Positions 1 through 9,315 of a stretch of 64,000 nt of DNA are shown here, piece by piece. The position numbers and the translations under genes were made by a program. Position 1 is the stretch's first letter. Each line of letters opens with the position of its first letter. The stretch is from Paraburkholderia aromaticivorans. GTDB lineage: Bacteria; Pseudomonadota; Gammaproteobacteria; Burkholderiales; Burkholderiaceae. The DNA is taken from NCBI RefSeq assembly GCF_012689525.1, contig NZ_CP051515.1, positions 620,001 through 684,000 of the forward strand, given 5' to 3'. A model generated the notes under the pieces. That model was not told the DNA's origin and did not search any database. It saw only the letters and a list, made by a program, of their open reading frames with translations.

Positions 1-2
1 TG

Positions 3-1262
3 CCCGCCGGCGTGCAGCGCTCGGTGCTGTTCGACCGGGCGACCACCGCGGCCTATTTGGGCGGCGCCTATGTGATCGGCCGGGACGGGCAGGTGATCGC
101 CTCGCAGAGCGGCGACGTCAATGCCGCAGTTCGCCTTGCCGACCGCGACTATTTTCTGGCCCATCAACGCAGCCCCGCCATGGGCCTGTATTTCTCGCAT
201 CCGTTCCGCTCGCGGTTGCGCGACGGCAAACTCTCCATCGGTCTCACACGGCGCATCGACCAGCCCGACGGCACGTTTGGCGGCGTCGCGCTGTTGGCCA
301 TTCGCATTGAATATTTTCAGCACCTGCTCGACCGGATCGACACCGGCCGGCTGGGCTCCGTGTTCGTCGTGATGGACGACGGCACCTTGCTCGCTCGCAA
401 GCCGTTTTCGCCGCGCGATATCGGCTCGAGCATCGCGAAGTCGCCGACGTTCCAGGTAATGGCCGCGCATAGCGCTGGCACGTATGCGGCGATTTCGGCC
501 GTGGACGGCGTGCGGCGTATGGATACCTACGCGCGCGTGCCCGGCACGCCGCTGATCGCAGTGGTCGCACCCGCCGTGGACGAAGTGCTAGCGCCGTGGT
601 GGCGTCGCAGCCGGATTGTCGGTGCGCTGACGCTGACGTTCGGCGTGGCCTTCGTGATGGTTTCGTGGCTGCTGTCGTTCGCGTTGCGCGACAAACTGCG
701 AGCGCAAGCGGCGCTGGTTCGTCTGGCTGCGACGGATCCGCTCACCGGTCTCAGCAACCGTCGCGTGCTCGATAACCGGCTCGACGAAGAGTGGCGGCGC
801 GCGCGGCGCACCGGGCAACCGCTCTCGGCGCTGTTCATCGACATCGATCACTTCAAGCAATTCAACGACACGTACGGCCATGCGAGCGGCGATGAGGCTT
901 TGAGCGCGGTGGCCGAATGCATCGCGGCGACAGTGCGGCGCGCGGTCGACGTGGTGGCGCGGTACGGCGGCGAGGAGTTCGCCGTGATCTTGCCGGACAC
1001 GCCGGCCGAGGGCGCGCTCAATGTGGCGGAGAAGATTCGTCGCAAAGTGCAGAGCCAGGACGTGATCCGCAGCGACGGCGCGATCGTCGCGGTCACGGTG
1101 AGCGTCGGTTGCGCGACCTGTGTGCCGGCCGAGGGCGCCAACGCACTCGATCTGCTGGCCGCAGCCGACCGGCAGCTTTACGCTGCCAAGGCGGCCGGCC
1201 GCAATCGCGTCAGTTCGGCCATGTGGGCCGAGCGCCCAATGACCCAGCATTCGCCGACGTAA
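3..1262 (+). CDS. Diguanylate cyclase with extracytoplasmic sensor domain (5' end outside window)
   Basis: The frame is open from the first bases of the window, so the N-terminus is missing. About 200 visible residues form the C-terminal half of a dCACHE/PDC-like periplasmic sensor (DRDYF motif near the start). One membrane segment follows (about nt 597-690), then a GGDEF domain. The active-site motif is GGEEF (nt 966-980). A canonical RxxD inhibitory site (RAVD, nt 939-950) lies exactly five residues upstream, so the enzyme should be active and subject to c-di-GMP product inhibition. Known of the family: it makes c-di-GMP from two GTP in response to a periplasmic ligand. The ligand cannot be read from the sequence. 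It converges on the DedA-rhodanese gene. Confidence 0.93.
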   Translation, partial: PAGVQRSVLFDRATTAAYLGGAYVIGRDGQVIASQSGDVNAAVRLADRDYFLAHQRSPAMGLYFSHPFRSRLRDGKLSIGLTRRIDQPDGTFGGVALLAIRIEYFQHLLDRIDTGRLGSVFVVMDDGTLLARKPFSPRDIGSSIAKSPTFQVMAAHSAGTYAAISAVDGVRRMDTYARVPGTPLIAVVAPAVDEVLAPWWRRSRIVGALTLTFGVAFVMVSWLLSFALRDKLRAQAALVRLAATDPLTGLSNRRVLDNRLDEEWRRARRTGQPLSALFIDIDHFKQFNDTYGHASGDEALSAVAECIAATVRRAVDVVARYGGEEFAVILPDTPAEGALNVAEKIRRKVQSQDVIRSDGAIVAVTVSVGCATCVPAEGANALDLLAAADRQLYAAKAAGRNRVSSAMWAERPMTQHSPT

Positions 1263-1275
1263 GCGGTGCCCAGGC

Positions 1276-1298
1276 TGAACCGCGACCAGCGCGGCTCA
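1276..1298. terminator. Possible bidirectional hairpin between convergent genes
   Basis: Nine-base arms (1276-1284 and 1290-1298, one mismatch) with a 5-nt loop lie between two convergent stop codons. There is no T-tract on either strand, so termination is only inferred. Confidence 0.3.
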
Positions 1299-2336
1299 GG
1301 TGCCTTGCGTGCTGCGCGGGGCGAAGCCGCGCAACGTGATCGCCCCGCGCGCTTCGCCGCGCGATGCCGGCGCGCGATTGCCCGTGGTCGGCTCGTCGGT
1401 TGATGCAAGCAATTCGACGGGAAAGCCGCGCCGCTGCCAGGCGTCGAGGCCGCCCCGCAGTGCGCGAATCCGCGTGTAGCCGTTGTGACGCATGCGTTGC
1501 GTGATCTCGACGGCGGTCGCGCTGTCCGGGCAAATGCAGTAGATCACCATGTCGTACGCCCGCAGTGCCCCGTCGATCTGCTCCGGCGAGTGCGGATCGA
1601 GCGCGAGCGCGCCGGGAATGCGGCATGGCGCTTCAAGCGAGGGCGCTTGCGGACGGGCATCGAGCACCATGGGCGGCGGCGCGAGGCGGTGCCAGCCGCC
1701 GGCGGCGGCCCGTGCCGCCGCGGCGTCCCTGAAACGGCGGCGTTCGCGGCGTCGTTGCTGCAGGCGGAAGACCAGATAGAGGAGAGCGGTGGCTAGCAGA
1801 ACGTCGATGACAGTGCCGCCGCGGGCTTTGACGAAGTCGAGCAGCATATGCAGTTGCCGTTCCGCGGCGGCGCCGCCGAGTAGCCAGAAGGCGGCCCACG
1901 CGAGGGCGCCGGCAAAATCCCAGGCCGCGTAGATGCGGGCGTCGACGGCGGTCGTACCCATCAGCGGCGGGGTGATGAGCGCGAGTCCGGGGACGAACTT
2001 CGAGATCGACACGAGCGGCACGCCAAAGCGCTCGAACAGCGCGCGCGCCTTATCCACTTTGGAATCGACGGCGGGCGAGAGCCGGCCTAGGGCGGCGATC
2101 AGCTTGCGGCCGTACAGGCGGCCGGCTGTGAACCATGCGCCGTCGCCCATCAGCGCACCGAGCACGGCGGCGCCGAAGACAGGCCAGAAGGACAGCGTGC
2201 CGGCGGCGATCGCAGAGCCCGCGAACAGCAGCACGGGCACCGCGGGGATCGGCACGCCGAGGCGCGTCAACAGGACGTTGAGGAACACGACCGCGCCGCC
2301 CCAGGTCGACACCGCCGAAGACGGAAATTCTACCAA
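1296..2336 (-). CDS. DedA/VTT-family membrane protein fused to a rhodanese domain
   Basis: This 346-residue protein has an N-terminal DedA (SNARE-associated/VTT) region of about 200 residues with four or five hydrophobic segments. It carries the family's G-D-G/A loop (GALMGDGAWFTAGRLYG) and an F-x-R-F-G-V-P segment. An Arg-rich linker (QQRRRERRR) leads to a C-terminal rhodanese-like domain from about residue 225. The rhodanese loop reads YCICPDSATA, giving two candidate catalytic cysteines near residue 265. DedA proteins take part in envelope lipid (undecaprenyl phosphate/phospholipid) translocation, and rhodaneses transfer sulfane sulfur. What the fusion does is not known to me. It is divergent from the EamA gene at 2631. 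Confidence 0.88.
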   Translation of the reverse strand: MVEFPSSAVSTWGGAVVFLNVLLTRLGVPIPAVPVLLFAGSAIAAGTLSFWPVFGAAVLGALMGDGAWFTAGRLYGRKLIAALGRLSPAVDSKVDKARALFERFGVPLVSISKFVPGLALITPPLMGTTAVDARIYAAWDFAGALAWAAFWLLGGAAAERQLHMLLDFVKARGGTVIDVLLATALLYLVFRLQQRRRERRRFRDAAAARAAAGGWHRLAPPPMVLDARPQAPSLEAPCRIPGALALDPHSPEQIDGALRAYDMVIYCICPDSATAVEITQRMRHNGYTRIRALRGGLDAWQRRGFPVELLASTDEPTTGNRAPASRGEARGAITLRGFAPRSTQGT

Positions 2337-2630
2337 TTGAGGAGCTCCTGTTTTTTGCGGTTGAACCGGCGTGCTTCGAGGGCTTTTTCAGGCGGTTGCA
2401 AAGCGTGTACCCGAGCGGCCTGCTGGCCGGCTTTCATTCGAGCGGCGTTCCGTTCGCTCAGGATACTCGATGGATTTGGCGCCGGGCCAGCATTGACGGC
2501 GTCATCGTGATCGGGCTGACCTGGTTCATTGACTCGCTTATTGATTTGCTCTGTCTCTGCAATTTCGTTCAAGACCGCCGCTCGCCATGCCTTTACTCTG
2601 CGTGCTCGATCCAACCAACAGGACAGCACC

Positions 2631-3536
2631 ATGAACTCGCGGTATGCCGGATATCTGTTTTGCGCGCTGGCGATGGTCGGCGTCGGCAGCACGGTGGTGG
2701 TCAGCAAATCGATCGCGGCGGGGCTGCCGCCGTTCAGCGCGACCGCGTTGCGCTTCGCGATTGCCTTTCCGCTGTTCGTGCTGGCGATGCGCTGGCGAGG
2801 CGTGCGCTGGCCGCGTCTGGACCGGCGCGATACGGTGCTCGTGATCGCCCAGGCGGGCGCCGGCAGCGTCGGCTACACCGTGTTGCTGATCAGCGGGATG
2901 AAACTCGCCTCGGCTGCCGATGCTGGCGTGATTGCCGGCACCTTGCCCGCCGTATCGGCCGGTGTCGCCATGCTGACGCTCGGCGAGCGCCCCGCGCCCG
3001 CGTTGATCGGTGCGATCTTGCTGGCGACCGCGGGCGTGCTCGTGTGCACCGTGCATCCCGGCGAGTTCACCGCGCCGCATGCGGCGAGTTCGCTGGCGGG
3101 CAACGCGCTCGTGTTCCTCGCGATCGTCTGCGAGGCGTTGTTCATTCTGCTTAATCGCAAGCTGCGCACGGCGGTGGCGCCGCTGCCGCTGTCGGCGTTG
3201 ATGTGCGGCATCGGCTTCGCGGTGGCGATCGTGCCGGCCTGCTTCGAAAAACCATGGGCCTTGCCGGTCGATGCGAGCGCGCTCGGCGGCGTGCTGTATT
3301 ACGCGCTGGTGCCGACCGTGGTGGGTTTCGTGCTCTGGTATGCGGGGGCCGCGCGCATCAGCGGCGCGGAAGCGGGGTTGATGACCGCACTCGTGCCGGT
3401 GAGCGCAGTGGCGTTGGCCGCGATGGTGTTGGGCGAGCCCGTCAGCGCGGCGCAACTGGCCGGTGTCGCGTGCGTGCTGAGCGCGGTCTTGCTGGCCACT
3501 TTCGGTCAGGTGCGCATGAGGCGGAGCGCGGCATGA
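2631..3536 (+). CDS. EamA/DMT-superfamily inner-membrane exporter
   Basis: The protein has 301 residues with about ten hydrophobic helices in two EamA repeats (roughly residues 5-135 and 150-290). The frame is open upstream, but ATG 2631 (after AGGACAGCACC) is chosen because hydrophobic helix 1 starts right after it. The family exports amino acids, sugars or other metabolites; the substrate cannot be told. It converges on folE with 27 bases between the stops. Confidence 0.85.
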   Translation: MNSRYAGYLFCALAMVGVGSTVVVSKSIAAGLPPFSATALRFAIAFPLFVLAMRWRGVRWPRLDRRDTVLVIAQAGAGSVGYTVLLISGMKLASAADAGVIAGTLPAVSAGVAMLTLGERPAPALIGAILLATAGVLVCTVHPGEFTAPHAASSLAGNALVFLAIVCEALFILLNRKLRTAVAPLPLSALMCGIGFAVAIVPACFEKPWALPVDASALGGVLYYALVPTVVGFVLWYAGAARISGAEAGLMTALVPVSAVALAAMVLGEPVSAAQLAGVACVLSAVLLATFGQVRMRRSAA

Positions 3537-3563
3537 GGCAGGCATGCCACGCTTGTGCTCAGC

Positions 3564-4202
3564 CTAGGTATTGGCGACCGCCACCACCCCCGGATTGCCG
3601 ACGATCGACAGAAACTCGCGACGTGTCGACGGATCCGAGCGGAACGTGCCGAGCATGCGCGAGGTGACCATCGTCACGCCGGCCTTGTGCACGCCGCGCG
3701 TCGACATGCATTGATGCGCCGCTTCGAGAATCACGCCGACGCCTGCCGGTTGCAGCACTTCGTTCAAGGTGTCGGCGATCTGCACCGTCATCTTTTCCTG
3801 GATCTGCAAGCGTTTGGCGAATGCGTCGACGAGACGCGCCAGCTTGGAGATGCCGACCACGCGATGCGCCGGCAGATACGCCACGTGCGCGCGTCCGATG
3901 ATCGGCACCATGTGATGTTCGCAGTAGCTTTCGAAGCGGATGTCTTTCAGCACGATCATTTCGTCGTAGCCGTCCACTTCGGAGAAGGTGCGGGCAAGGA
4001 TCTCGCGCGGGTCGACCTGATAGCCCGCGTAAAACTCCTCGTATGAGCGCACCACGCGCGCCGGCGTATCGATCAGGCCTTCACGCGTCGGATCGTCGCC
4101 GGCCCAACGCAGCAGCACGCGAACCGCTGCTTCAGCTTCCTCGCGGCTCGGGCGCTCCGTTGCGGCTATGGGTTTGGTTTTCTTCGCCTTGCTACTGGTC
4201 AT
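3564..4202 (-). CDS. folE: GTP cyclohydrolase I (FolE)
   Basis: The protein has 212 residues. It converts GTP to 7,8-dihydroneopterin triphosphate, the first step of tetrahydrofolate synthesis. The zinc/active-site signature [18 protein letters not shown] and the second ligand region with HQCMSTRGV are intact, giving Cys and His in the first motif and the Cys before MSTRG. Start ATG 4202 is fixed by a GGAGGAG ribosome-binding site six bases upstream; a longer reading to 4268 lacks one. The short Lys-rich N-terminus (SSKAKKTKP) is typical of Burkholderia-type paralogues, which often occur in more than one copy. Confidence 0.95.
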   Translation of the reverse strand: MTSSKAKKTKPIAATERPSREEAEAAVRVLLRWAGDDPTREGLIDTPARVVRSYEEFYAGYQVDPREILARTFSEVDGYDEMIVLKDIRFESYCEHHMVPIIGRAHVAYLPAHRVVGISKLARLVDAFAKRLQIQEKMTVQIADTLNEVLQPAGVGVILEAAHQCMSTRGVHKAGVTMVTSRMLGTFRSDPSTRREFLSIVGNPGVVAVANT

Positions 4203-4352
4203 CCGTCGCTCCTCCGGGATCGCGCGTCGACGCTGTACGGAGCGCGCGGGTTCAATGAGTGCGGTCATTGTTCCATGTTTTGCAACGTGTCGTGCTGATG
4301 TCCCTTTTCGCTGTCAGGGCGCAGTCGTCAGGGCGTGCCGATCGGCCGCCGC

Positions 4353-5282
4353 TCATTTAGGCCATTCGTCCATCGCGTCATTGAACAACTCTGCAACGAC
4401 GCGACGCAGCCAGCTCGCACGCGGATCGTTATGAAACTTGCGATGCCAATGCTGCCGCAGATCGAAATGCGGCAACGGCAGCGGCGGCTCGACCAGCGTG
4501 ATCGACGCATGCTCCGACACGTACGCGAAGCCGATCGCGTGCGGTACGGTCGCCAGTAGATCGGTGCGCGCGAGGATGAACGGCAGGCTCATGAAGTGAG
4601 GCGTTTCGAGCACGGCGCGGCGCTTGATGCGTTTCTTCTCCAGGTATTGCTCGAGCACTTCCTGGCTGCGTCCTTCCGCGCGCACGACGGCATGACCCGA
4701 CGCCACATACTGCGCCAGCGTGAGCGGCGCCTTCGCCAGTGGATGGCCCGTGCGCATCAGGCAGATGAAGCGATGCGTGAAGAGCCGTTGCTGGAAGAAG
4801 TTATTGCCCGCCAGATCAGGGAAATAGCCGATGGCAAGATCGACGTCGCCCGATTCGAGCCCACGTTCCACCTGCGACGGCGAGACCGTCACCGAGCGCA
4901 GATTCGCAAATGGCGCGCGTTCGGCGAACAGTTGCAGGAGCCGCGGCAGAAACACGATCTCGCCGACGTCGGACAGCGCGATCGAGAACGTATGAGTGCT
5001 GGTGGCCGGGTCGAATTCCTGCACGTCGAGCATGCCTTTCTCGATGCGCAAGAGCGCGTCGCGCGCGGCGGGCAGGATGGCGAGCGCGCGCGGCGTCGGT
5101 TCCATGCCTTTCGACGTGCGCACGAACAGCGGATCGTCGAAGTATTCCCGCAATTTTCCCAGCGCGGTGCTCACGCGTGGCTGGCTGACGCCGAGCTGCT
5201 CGGCCGCGCGGCTGACATTGCGCGTGTCTTCCATCGCGACGAGGTAGGGGATCAGGTTCAGATCCAGGTTTGTTTCAGACAT
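4353..5282 (-). CDS. LysR-family regulator divergent from the pca operon
   Basis: The protein has 309 residues. An N-terminal winged helix-turn-helix (RAAEQLGVSQPRVSTALGKL, about residues 25-44) is followed by a LysR substrate-binding domain. The sub-family resembles NodD/NahR/LinR-type LysR proteins, with a C-terminus containing D-P-R-A-S-W-L-R-R. It is divergent from pcaI across a 382-bp gap, the usual place for a pathway-specific LysR activator of pca genes. The same gap also holds IclR-like operators (5485-5518), so it may not be the only regulator. The co-inducer (beta-ketoadipate or protocatechuate derivative) is inferred. Confidence 0.87.
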   Translation of the reverse strand: MSETNLDLNLIPYLVAMEDTRNVSRAAEQLGVSQPRVSTALGKLREYFDDPLFVRTSKGMEPTPRALAILPAARDALLRIEKGMLDVQEFDPATSTHTFSIALSDVGEIVFLPRLLQLFAERAPFANLRSVTVSPSQVERGLESGDVDLAIGYFPDLAGNNFFQQRLFTHRFICLMRTGHPLAKAPLTLAQYVASGHAVVRAEGRSQEVLEQYLEKKRIKRRAVLETPHFMSLPFILARTDLLATVPHAIGFAYVSEHASITLVEPPLPLPHFDLRQHWHRKFHNDPRASWLRRVVAELFNDAMDEWPK

Positions 5283-5445
5283 GCTCGATGACCTGCGGCG
5301 CGGATGGCGTATTTGATATGTAGATAGAGATTAGCCCAACAATCTCACGGTTGGATAGTGCGATTCTGCTCTTTGGCCGGCCAACCGGAACAACAAACCG
5401 GCATGGCATGCAGCGAGAACCTATGATTAAGGGGAATTCCCTGCC

Positions 5446-5475
5446 TTGACAACGTGCACGAAGGACTACCATAAT
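5446..5475 (+). promoter_or_regulatory. Sigma70-type promoter for the pca operon
   Basis: TTGACA at 5446-5451 and CATAAT at 5470-5475 are separated by 18 bases. This gives a transcription start near 5482 and a leader of about 180 nt before pcaI. It is the best match to the consensus in the intergenic gap. Confidence 0.65.
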
Positions 5476-5484
5476 CGCCTCAGC

Positions 5485-5518
5485 GTTCGCTAAACGAATC
5501 CATGTTCATACAACGAAC
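5485..5518 (+). promoter_or_regulatory. Two 15-bp IclR/PcaR-like operators in the pca leader
   Basis: GTTCGCTAAACGAAT (5485-5499) and GTTCATACAACGAAC (5504-5518) are two GTTC-N7/8-GAAC/T imperfect palindromes. Their starts are 19 bp apart, about two helical turns. They resemble the 15-bp site bound by IclR-family PcaR/PcaU/PobR regulators of beta-ketoadipate genes (known sites begin GTTCGATAAT). They lie just downstream of the predicted -10, which would suit repression. No IclR gene is in the window. Confidence 0.55.
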
Positions 5519-5664
5519 AAATTTGAAGCGAGCAAACCAACGGCGCCAGCCCGCATCGCACTTGGCGAGCCGCCGCCAGCATTGGCCCGGAGACCGTCCC
5601 GCCCACGCCCTGTCCGCACGGCAGCAAGTCTGGCGGCACGTAGCGCCCTCAAAGGAAATTCGAC

Positions 5665-6372
5665 ATGATCAACAAGATTTTCGAGTCACTTCAATCGGCG
5701 GTCGCCGATGTCAACGACGGCGCGACCGTCATGATCGGCGGCTTCGGCACGGCCGGCATGCCGTCGGAGCTGATCGACGCGCTGATCGAACAGGGCGCGC
5801 GCGAACTCACCATCGTCAACAACAATGCCGGTAACGGCGACATCGGACTGGCTGCGTTGCTCAAGGCCAAGCGCGTGCGCAAGATCATCTGCTCGTTTCC
5901 GCGCCAAAGCGATTCGTATGTGTTCGACGCGTTGTATCGCGCCGGAGAACTCGAACTCGAACTGGTGCCGCAGGGCAATCTGGCGGAGCGCATTCGCGCG
6001 GCCGGCGCGGGGATCGGCGGCTTCTTCACGCCGACCGGCTACGGCACCAAGCTCGCCGAAGGCAAGGAAACCCGTCTGATCGACGGCCGGCACTATGTGC
6101 TGGAGGCGCCGCTGCATGCGGACTTCGCGCTGATCAAGGCGTACAAGGGCGATCGCTGGGGCAATCTCACCTACCGCAAGACGGCTCGCAATTTTGGACC
6201 GATCATGGCCAGTGCGGCGAAAACCGCGATTGTGCAGGTGTCGCAAGTCGTGCCGCTCGGCGAGCTCGATCCGGAAAACATCGTGACGCCCGGCATTTTC
6301 GTGCAACGCGTGATCGAAGTGCCGCAAGCGGCCCACGCCCCGTTGCCCAATCCTCACGACGCTGCCGCCTGA
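5665..6372 (+). CDS. pcaI: 3-oxoadipate CoA-transferase subunit A
   Basis: The 235-residue alpha subunit of a class I CoA-transferase starts after an AAAGGAAATTCGAC ribosome-binding site. The glycine-rich MIGGFGTAGMP near residues 21-31 and the GFFTPTGYGT motif are family hallmarks. With PcaJ it transfers CoA from succinyl-CoA to 3-oxoadipate. It is the first gene of pcaIJBDC, and pcaJ follows after 13 bases. Confidence 0.95.
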   Translation: MINKIFESLQSAVADVNDGATVMIGGFGTAGMPSELIDALIEQGARELTIVNNNAGNGDIGLAALLKAKRVRKIICSFPRQSDSYVFDALYRAGELELELVPQGNLAERIRAAGAGIGGFFTPTGYGTKLAEGKETRLIDGRHYVLEAPLHADFALIKAYKGDRWGNLTYRKTARNFGPIMASAAKTAIVQVSQVVPLGELDPENIVTPGIFVQRVIEVPQAAHAPLPNPHDAAA

Positions 6373-6385
6373 TTCGGAGACCGAC

Positions 6386-7045
6386 ATGAAAAAACTGACC
6401 CGCGATGAAATGGCCAAGCGCGTTGCCCAGGACATCCCTGAAGGCGCTTACGTGAACCTCGGCATCGGCGTGCCGACGCTGGTGGCCAACCACCTCGCCG
6501 CCGACAAGGAAATCTTCCTGCATAGCGAAAACGGCCTGCTCGGCATGGGCCCGGCGCCCGCCAAAGGCGAGGAAGACGACGAACTGATCAACGCCGGCAA
6601 GCAGCACGTCACGTTGCTGACAGGTGGCGCGTACTTCCACCACGCGGATTCGTTCGCGATGATGCGCGGAGGCCATCTGGATTTCTGCGTGCTCGGCGCC
6701 TTCCAGGTGTCGGCCAAGGGTGATCTGGCAAACTGGCACACCGGTGCGCCCGACGCGATTCCGGCAGTCGGCGGTGCGATGGATCTGGCAATCGGCGCGA
6801 AGCAGGTCTATGTGATGATGGAGCACCTCACCAAGCAGGGCGAGAGCAAGATCGCCGCTGAATGTTCGTACCCGGTGACGGGCGTGGGTTGCGTCGACCG
6901 CATCTATACGGACCTGGCAATGATCGATGTGACCGATCAGGGCCTCGTGGTGCGCGAGATTTTCTCGGACATCGATTTCGATGCATTGCACAAGCTGACC
7001 GGTGTGCCGCTGGTCGACGGCACGCAGGCCGCGCGCGCGGCTTAA
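6386..7045 (+). CDS. pcaJ: 3-oxoadipate CoA-transferase subunit B
   Basis: The 219-residue beta subunit carries the catalytic glutamate in the SENG motif (LHSENGLLGMGP, about residues 48-59), which forms the gamma-glutamyl-CoA thioester. The early NLGIGVPTLV motif is also present. It pairs with PcaI. GAGACCGAC precedes the ATG. Confidence 0.95.
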   Translation: MKKLTRDEMAKRVAQDIPEGAYVNLGIGVPTLVANHLAADKEIFLHSENGLLGMGPAPAKGEEDDELINAGKQHVTLLTGGAYFHHADSFAMMRGGHLDFCVLGAFQVSAKGDLANWHTGAPDAIPAVGGAMDLAIGAKQVYVMMEHLTKQGESKIAAECSYPVTGVGCVDRIYTDLAMIDVTDQGLVVREIFSDIDFDALHKLTGVPLVDGTQAARAA

Positions 7046-7138
7046 CCCGCTCGCAACACGACGCGACGACGCTGGCCCGAGAGCCGGCGTTGCGCAGCGC
7101 AAACTTCACTTCCGATACCCTCGATCATCGACGTCACC

Positions 7139-8518
7139 ATGCTCGACTCCAGCGCCCGTCTGACCGGACTTCTCTGCGGCACGCAGCCGATGAACGACAT
7201 CTGGGCGCCGCGCGCCACGCTGCAACGGATGCTCGATGTGGAAGCGGCGCTCGCGCGCGCTTCGGCCGCGCATAGTGTGATTCCGCAGACGGCGGTGGCC
7301 GCGATCGAAGCCGCGTGCCAGGCCGATCAACTCGACGCCGACGCGCTCGCGCGCGACGCCGCGCTCGGCGGCAACCTCGCGATTCCGCTCGTCAAGCAAC
7401 TCACCGCGCGCGTCAAGGCGGCCGACGCCGAAGCATCGAAATACGTGCATTGGGGCGCCACGAGTCAGGACATCATCGACACGGCGACGGTGCTGCAATT
7501 GCGCGACACCTTCGATCTGCTCGACAGCAGCCTGCAATCCACCTGCGACGCCGTGGCGAAACTCGCGGCCACCCACCGCGCCACGCCGATGATCGGCCGC
7601 ACCTGGTTGCAACAGGCGCTGCCCATCACGCTCGGCCTGAAATTCGCACAATGGCTCGACGCGCTGCTGCGTCATCGCGAACGGCTCGATGCGTTGCGCG
7701 CTCGCGTGCTGGTGCTGCAATTCGGCGGCGCGGCGGGCACGCTCGCGAGCCTGCGCGATGCCGCGCCGCAAGTCACACAGTCGCTTGGACAGGATCTCGG
7801 CCTCGCCGTGCCGACGCTGCCGTGGCATACGCAACGCGATCGCATTGCCGAAACGGCGTCGCTGTTCGGCATGCTGATCGGCACGCTCGGCAAGATCGCG
7901 CGCGACATCTCGCTGCAAATGCAAACCGAAATCGACGAACTCGCCGAACCGGCCGCGGCCGGCAGGGGCGGCTCGTCGACGATGCCGCACAAGCGCAATC
8001 CGGTCGGCTGCGCGGCGGTGCTGACGGCCGCCACGCGTGCGCCGGGGCTGGTCGCCACGGTGTTCGCCGGCATGGTGCAGGAGCACGAACGCGCGCTCGG
8101 CGGCTGGCAAGCCGAGTGGGATGCGCTGCCGGACCTGGCGCGCCTTGCGGGCGGCGCGCTTGCCAACATCGAACAGATCGCCGCGGGACTGAACGTGAAC
8201 GTGCCGCGCCTCGCCGCCAATCTCGACGTCACGCACGGCCTGATTCTCGGCGAAGCGGTGATGCTCGCGCTCGGCGACAGCATCGGCCGGCTCGACGCGC
8301 ATCATCTGGTGGAGCGCGCGTCGAAAGCCGCGATCCGCGACGGCCAAACGCTGTTCGACGTGCTCGCCGCGGACCCGGCCGTCACCGCACATCTTCCGCT
8401 CGAGCGCCTGAAGCAACTGCTCGATCCGGCTCAATACGTCGGCCAGGCGCACGCTTATGTGGACGCCGCGCTGGCACTTCACACCACGCGCTCGCAGCGC
8501 GACCATTCCAGGGAGTAA
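7139..8518 (+). CDS. pcaB: 3-carboxy-cis,cis-muconate cycloisomerase
   Basis: The protein has 459 residues and belongs to the fumarase/aspartase superfamily. The signature GGSSTMPHKRNPVG (about residues 277-290) is intact. It lactonises 3-carboxymuconate to 4-carboxymuconolactone, the step just before PcaC. The 93-base gap from pcaJ and a weak ribosome-binding site leave the exact start slightly open. pcaD follows after five bases. Confidence 0.93.
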   Translation: MLDSSARLTGLLCGTQPMNDIWAPRATLQRMLDVEAALARASAAHSVIPQTAVAAIEAACQADQLDADALARDAALGGNLAIPLVKQLTARVKAADAEASKYVHWGATSQDIIDTATVLQLRDTFDLLDSSLQSTCDAVAKLAATHRATPMIGRTWLQQALPITLGLKFAQWLDALLRHRERLDALRARVLVLQFGGAAGTLASLRDAAPQVTQSLGQDLGLAVPTLPWHTQRDRIAETASLFGMLIGTLGKIARDISLQMQTEIDELAEPAAAGRGGSSTMPHKRNPVGCAAVLTAATRAPGLVATVFAGMVQEHERALGGWQAEWDALPDLARLAGGALANIEQIAAGLNVNVPRLAANLDVTHGLILGEAVMLALGDSIGRLDAHHLVERASKAAIRDGQTLFDVLAADPAVTAHLPLERLKQLLDPAQYVGQAHAYVDAALALHTTRSQRDHSRE

Positions 8519-8523
8519 CCGGC

Positions 8524-9315
8524 ATGCCTTACGCCGCAGTCAACGGCACCGAGCTTCACTATCGAATCGACGGCGACCGTCACGGCAACGCGCCGTGGAT
8601 CGTGTTGTCGAATTCGCTCGGTACGGATTTGTCCATGTGGGCGCCGCAAGTCGCGGCGCTATCGAAACACTTTCGCGTGCTGCGCTACGACACGCGCGGC
8701 CATGGCCACTCGGAAGCACCGAAGGGCCCTTACACGATCGAACAGCTGACCGGCGACGTGCTCGGCCTGATGGATACCCTGAAGATCACCCGCGCGCATT
8801 TCTGCGGCATTTCGATGGGCGGTCTGACGGGCGTTGCACTGGCCGCGCGTCACGGCAACCGTTTCGAGCGCGTCGTGCTGTGCAATACGGCCGCACGCAT
8901 CGGTTCACCGGAAGTGTGGGTGCCGCGCGCCGCGAAAGCGCGCACCGAAGGCATGCTCGCGCTCGCCGATGCCGTGCTGCCGCGTTGGTTCACCGCCGAC
9001 TACATTGAACGCGAGCCGGTGGTGCTGGCCCTGATTCGCGACGTGTTCGTGCATACCGACAAAGAAGGCTACGCGTCGAATTGCGACGCCATCGACGCCG
9101 CCGACCTGCGCCCCGAAGCGCCCGGCATCAAGGTGCCGGCGCTGGTGATCAGCGGCACGCACGATCTGGCCGCGACGCCGGCGCAAGGCCGCGAACTGGC
9201 GCAGTCGATTGCGGGCGCGCGCTATGTGGAACTGGACGCCTCGCACATTTCCAACATCGAGAAAGCCGACGCTTTCACGAAGACTGTGATCGATTTCCTG
9301 ACGGAGCAGAAATGA
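8524..9315 (+). CDS. pcaD: 3-oxoadipate enol-lactone hydrolase
   Basis: The 263-residue alpha/beta-hydrolase has the nucleophile elbow GISMGG (Ser about residue 99), an oxyanion-loop NSLGTD near residue 30, a late Asp (SGTHDLA) and a final His (DASHISN). It hydrolyses beta-ketoadipate enol-lactone. It is a separate gene rather than the PcaD-PcaC fusion (PcaL) found in some bacteria. Its stop overlaps the pcaC start (ATGA), which suggests translational coupling. Confidence 0.94.
   Translation: MPYAAVNGTELHYRIDGDRHGNAPWIVLSNSLGTDLSMWAPQVAALSKHFRVLRYDTRGHGHSEAPKGPYTIEQLTGDVLGLMDTLKITRAHFCGISMGGLTGVALAARHGNRFERVVLCNTAARIGSPEVWVPRAAKARTEGMLALADAVLPRWFTADYIEREPVVLALIRDVFVHTDKEGYASNCDAIDAADLRPEAPGIKVPALVISGTHDLAATPAQGRELAQSIAGARYVELDASHISNIEKADAFTKTVIDFLTEQK

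Noticed and set aside
3530..3548. GGCATG/CATGCC hairpin after the EamA gene
   Set aside because: Only six base pairs and no T-run; too weak to call a terminator.
7106..8506. Long open frame on the minus strand opposite pcaB
   Set aside because: It is rich in Arg, His and Ala, as expected for the antisense of a GC-rich gene with strong third-position bias. pcaB has a full catalytic signature on the plus strand.
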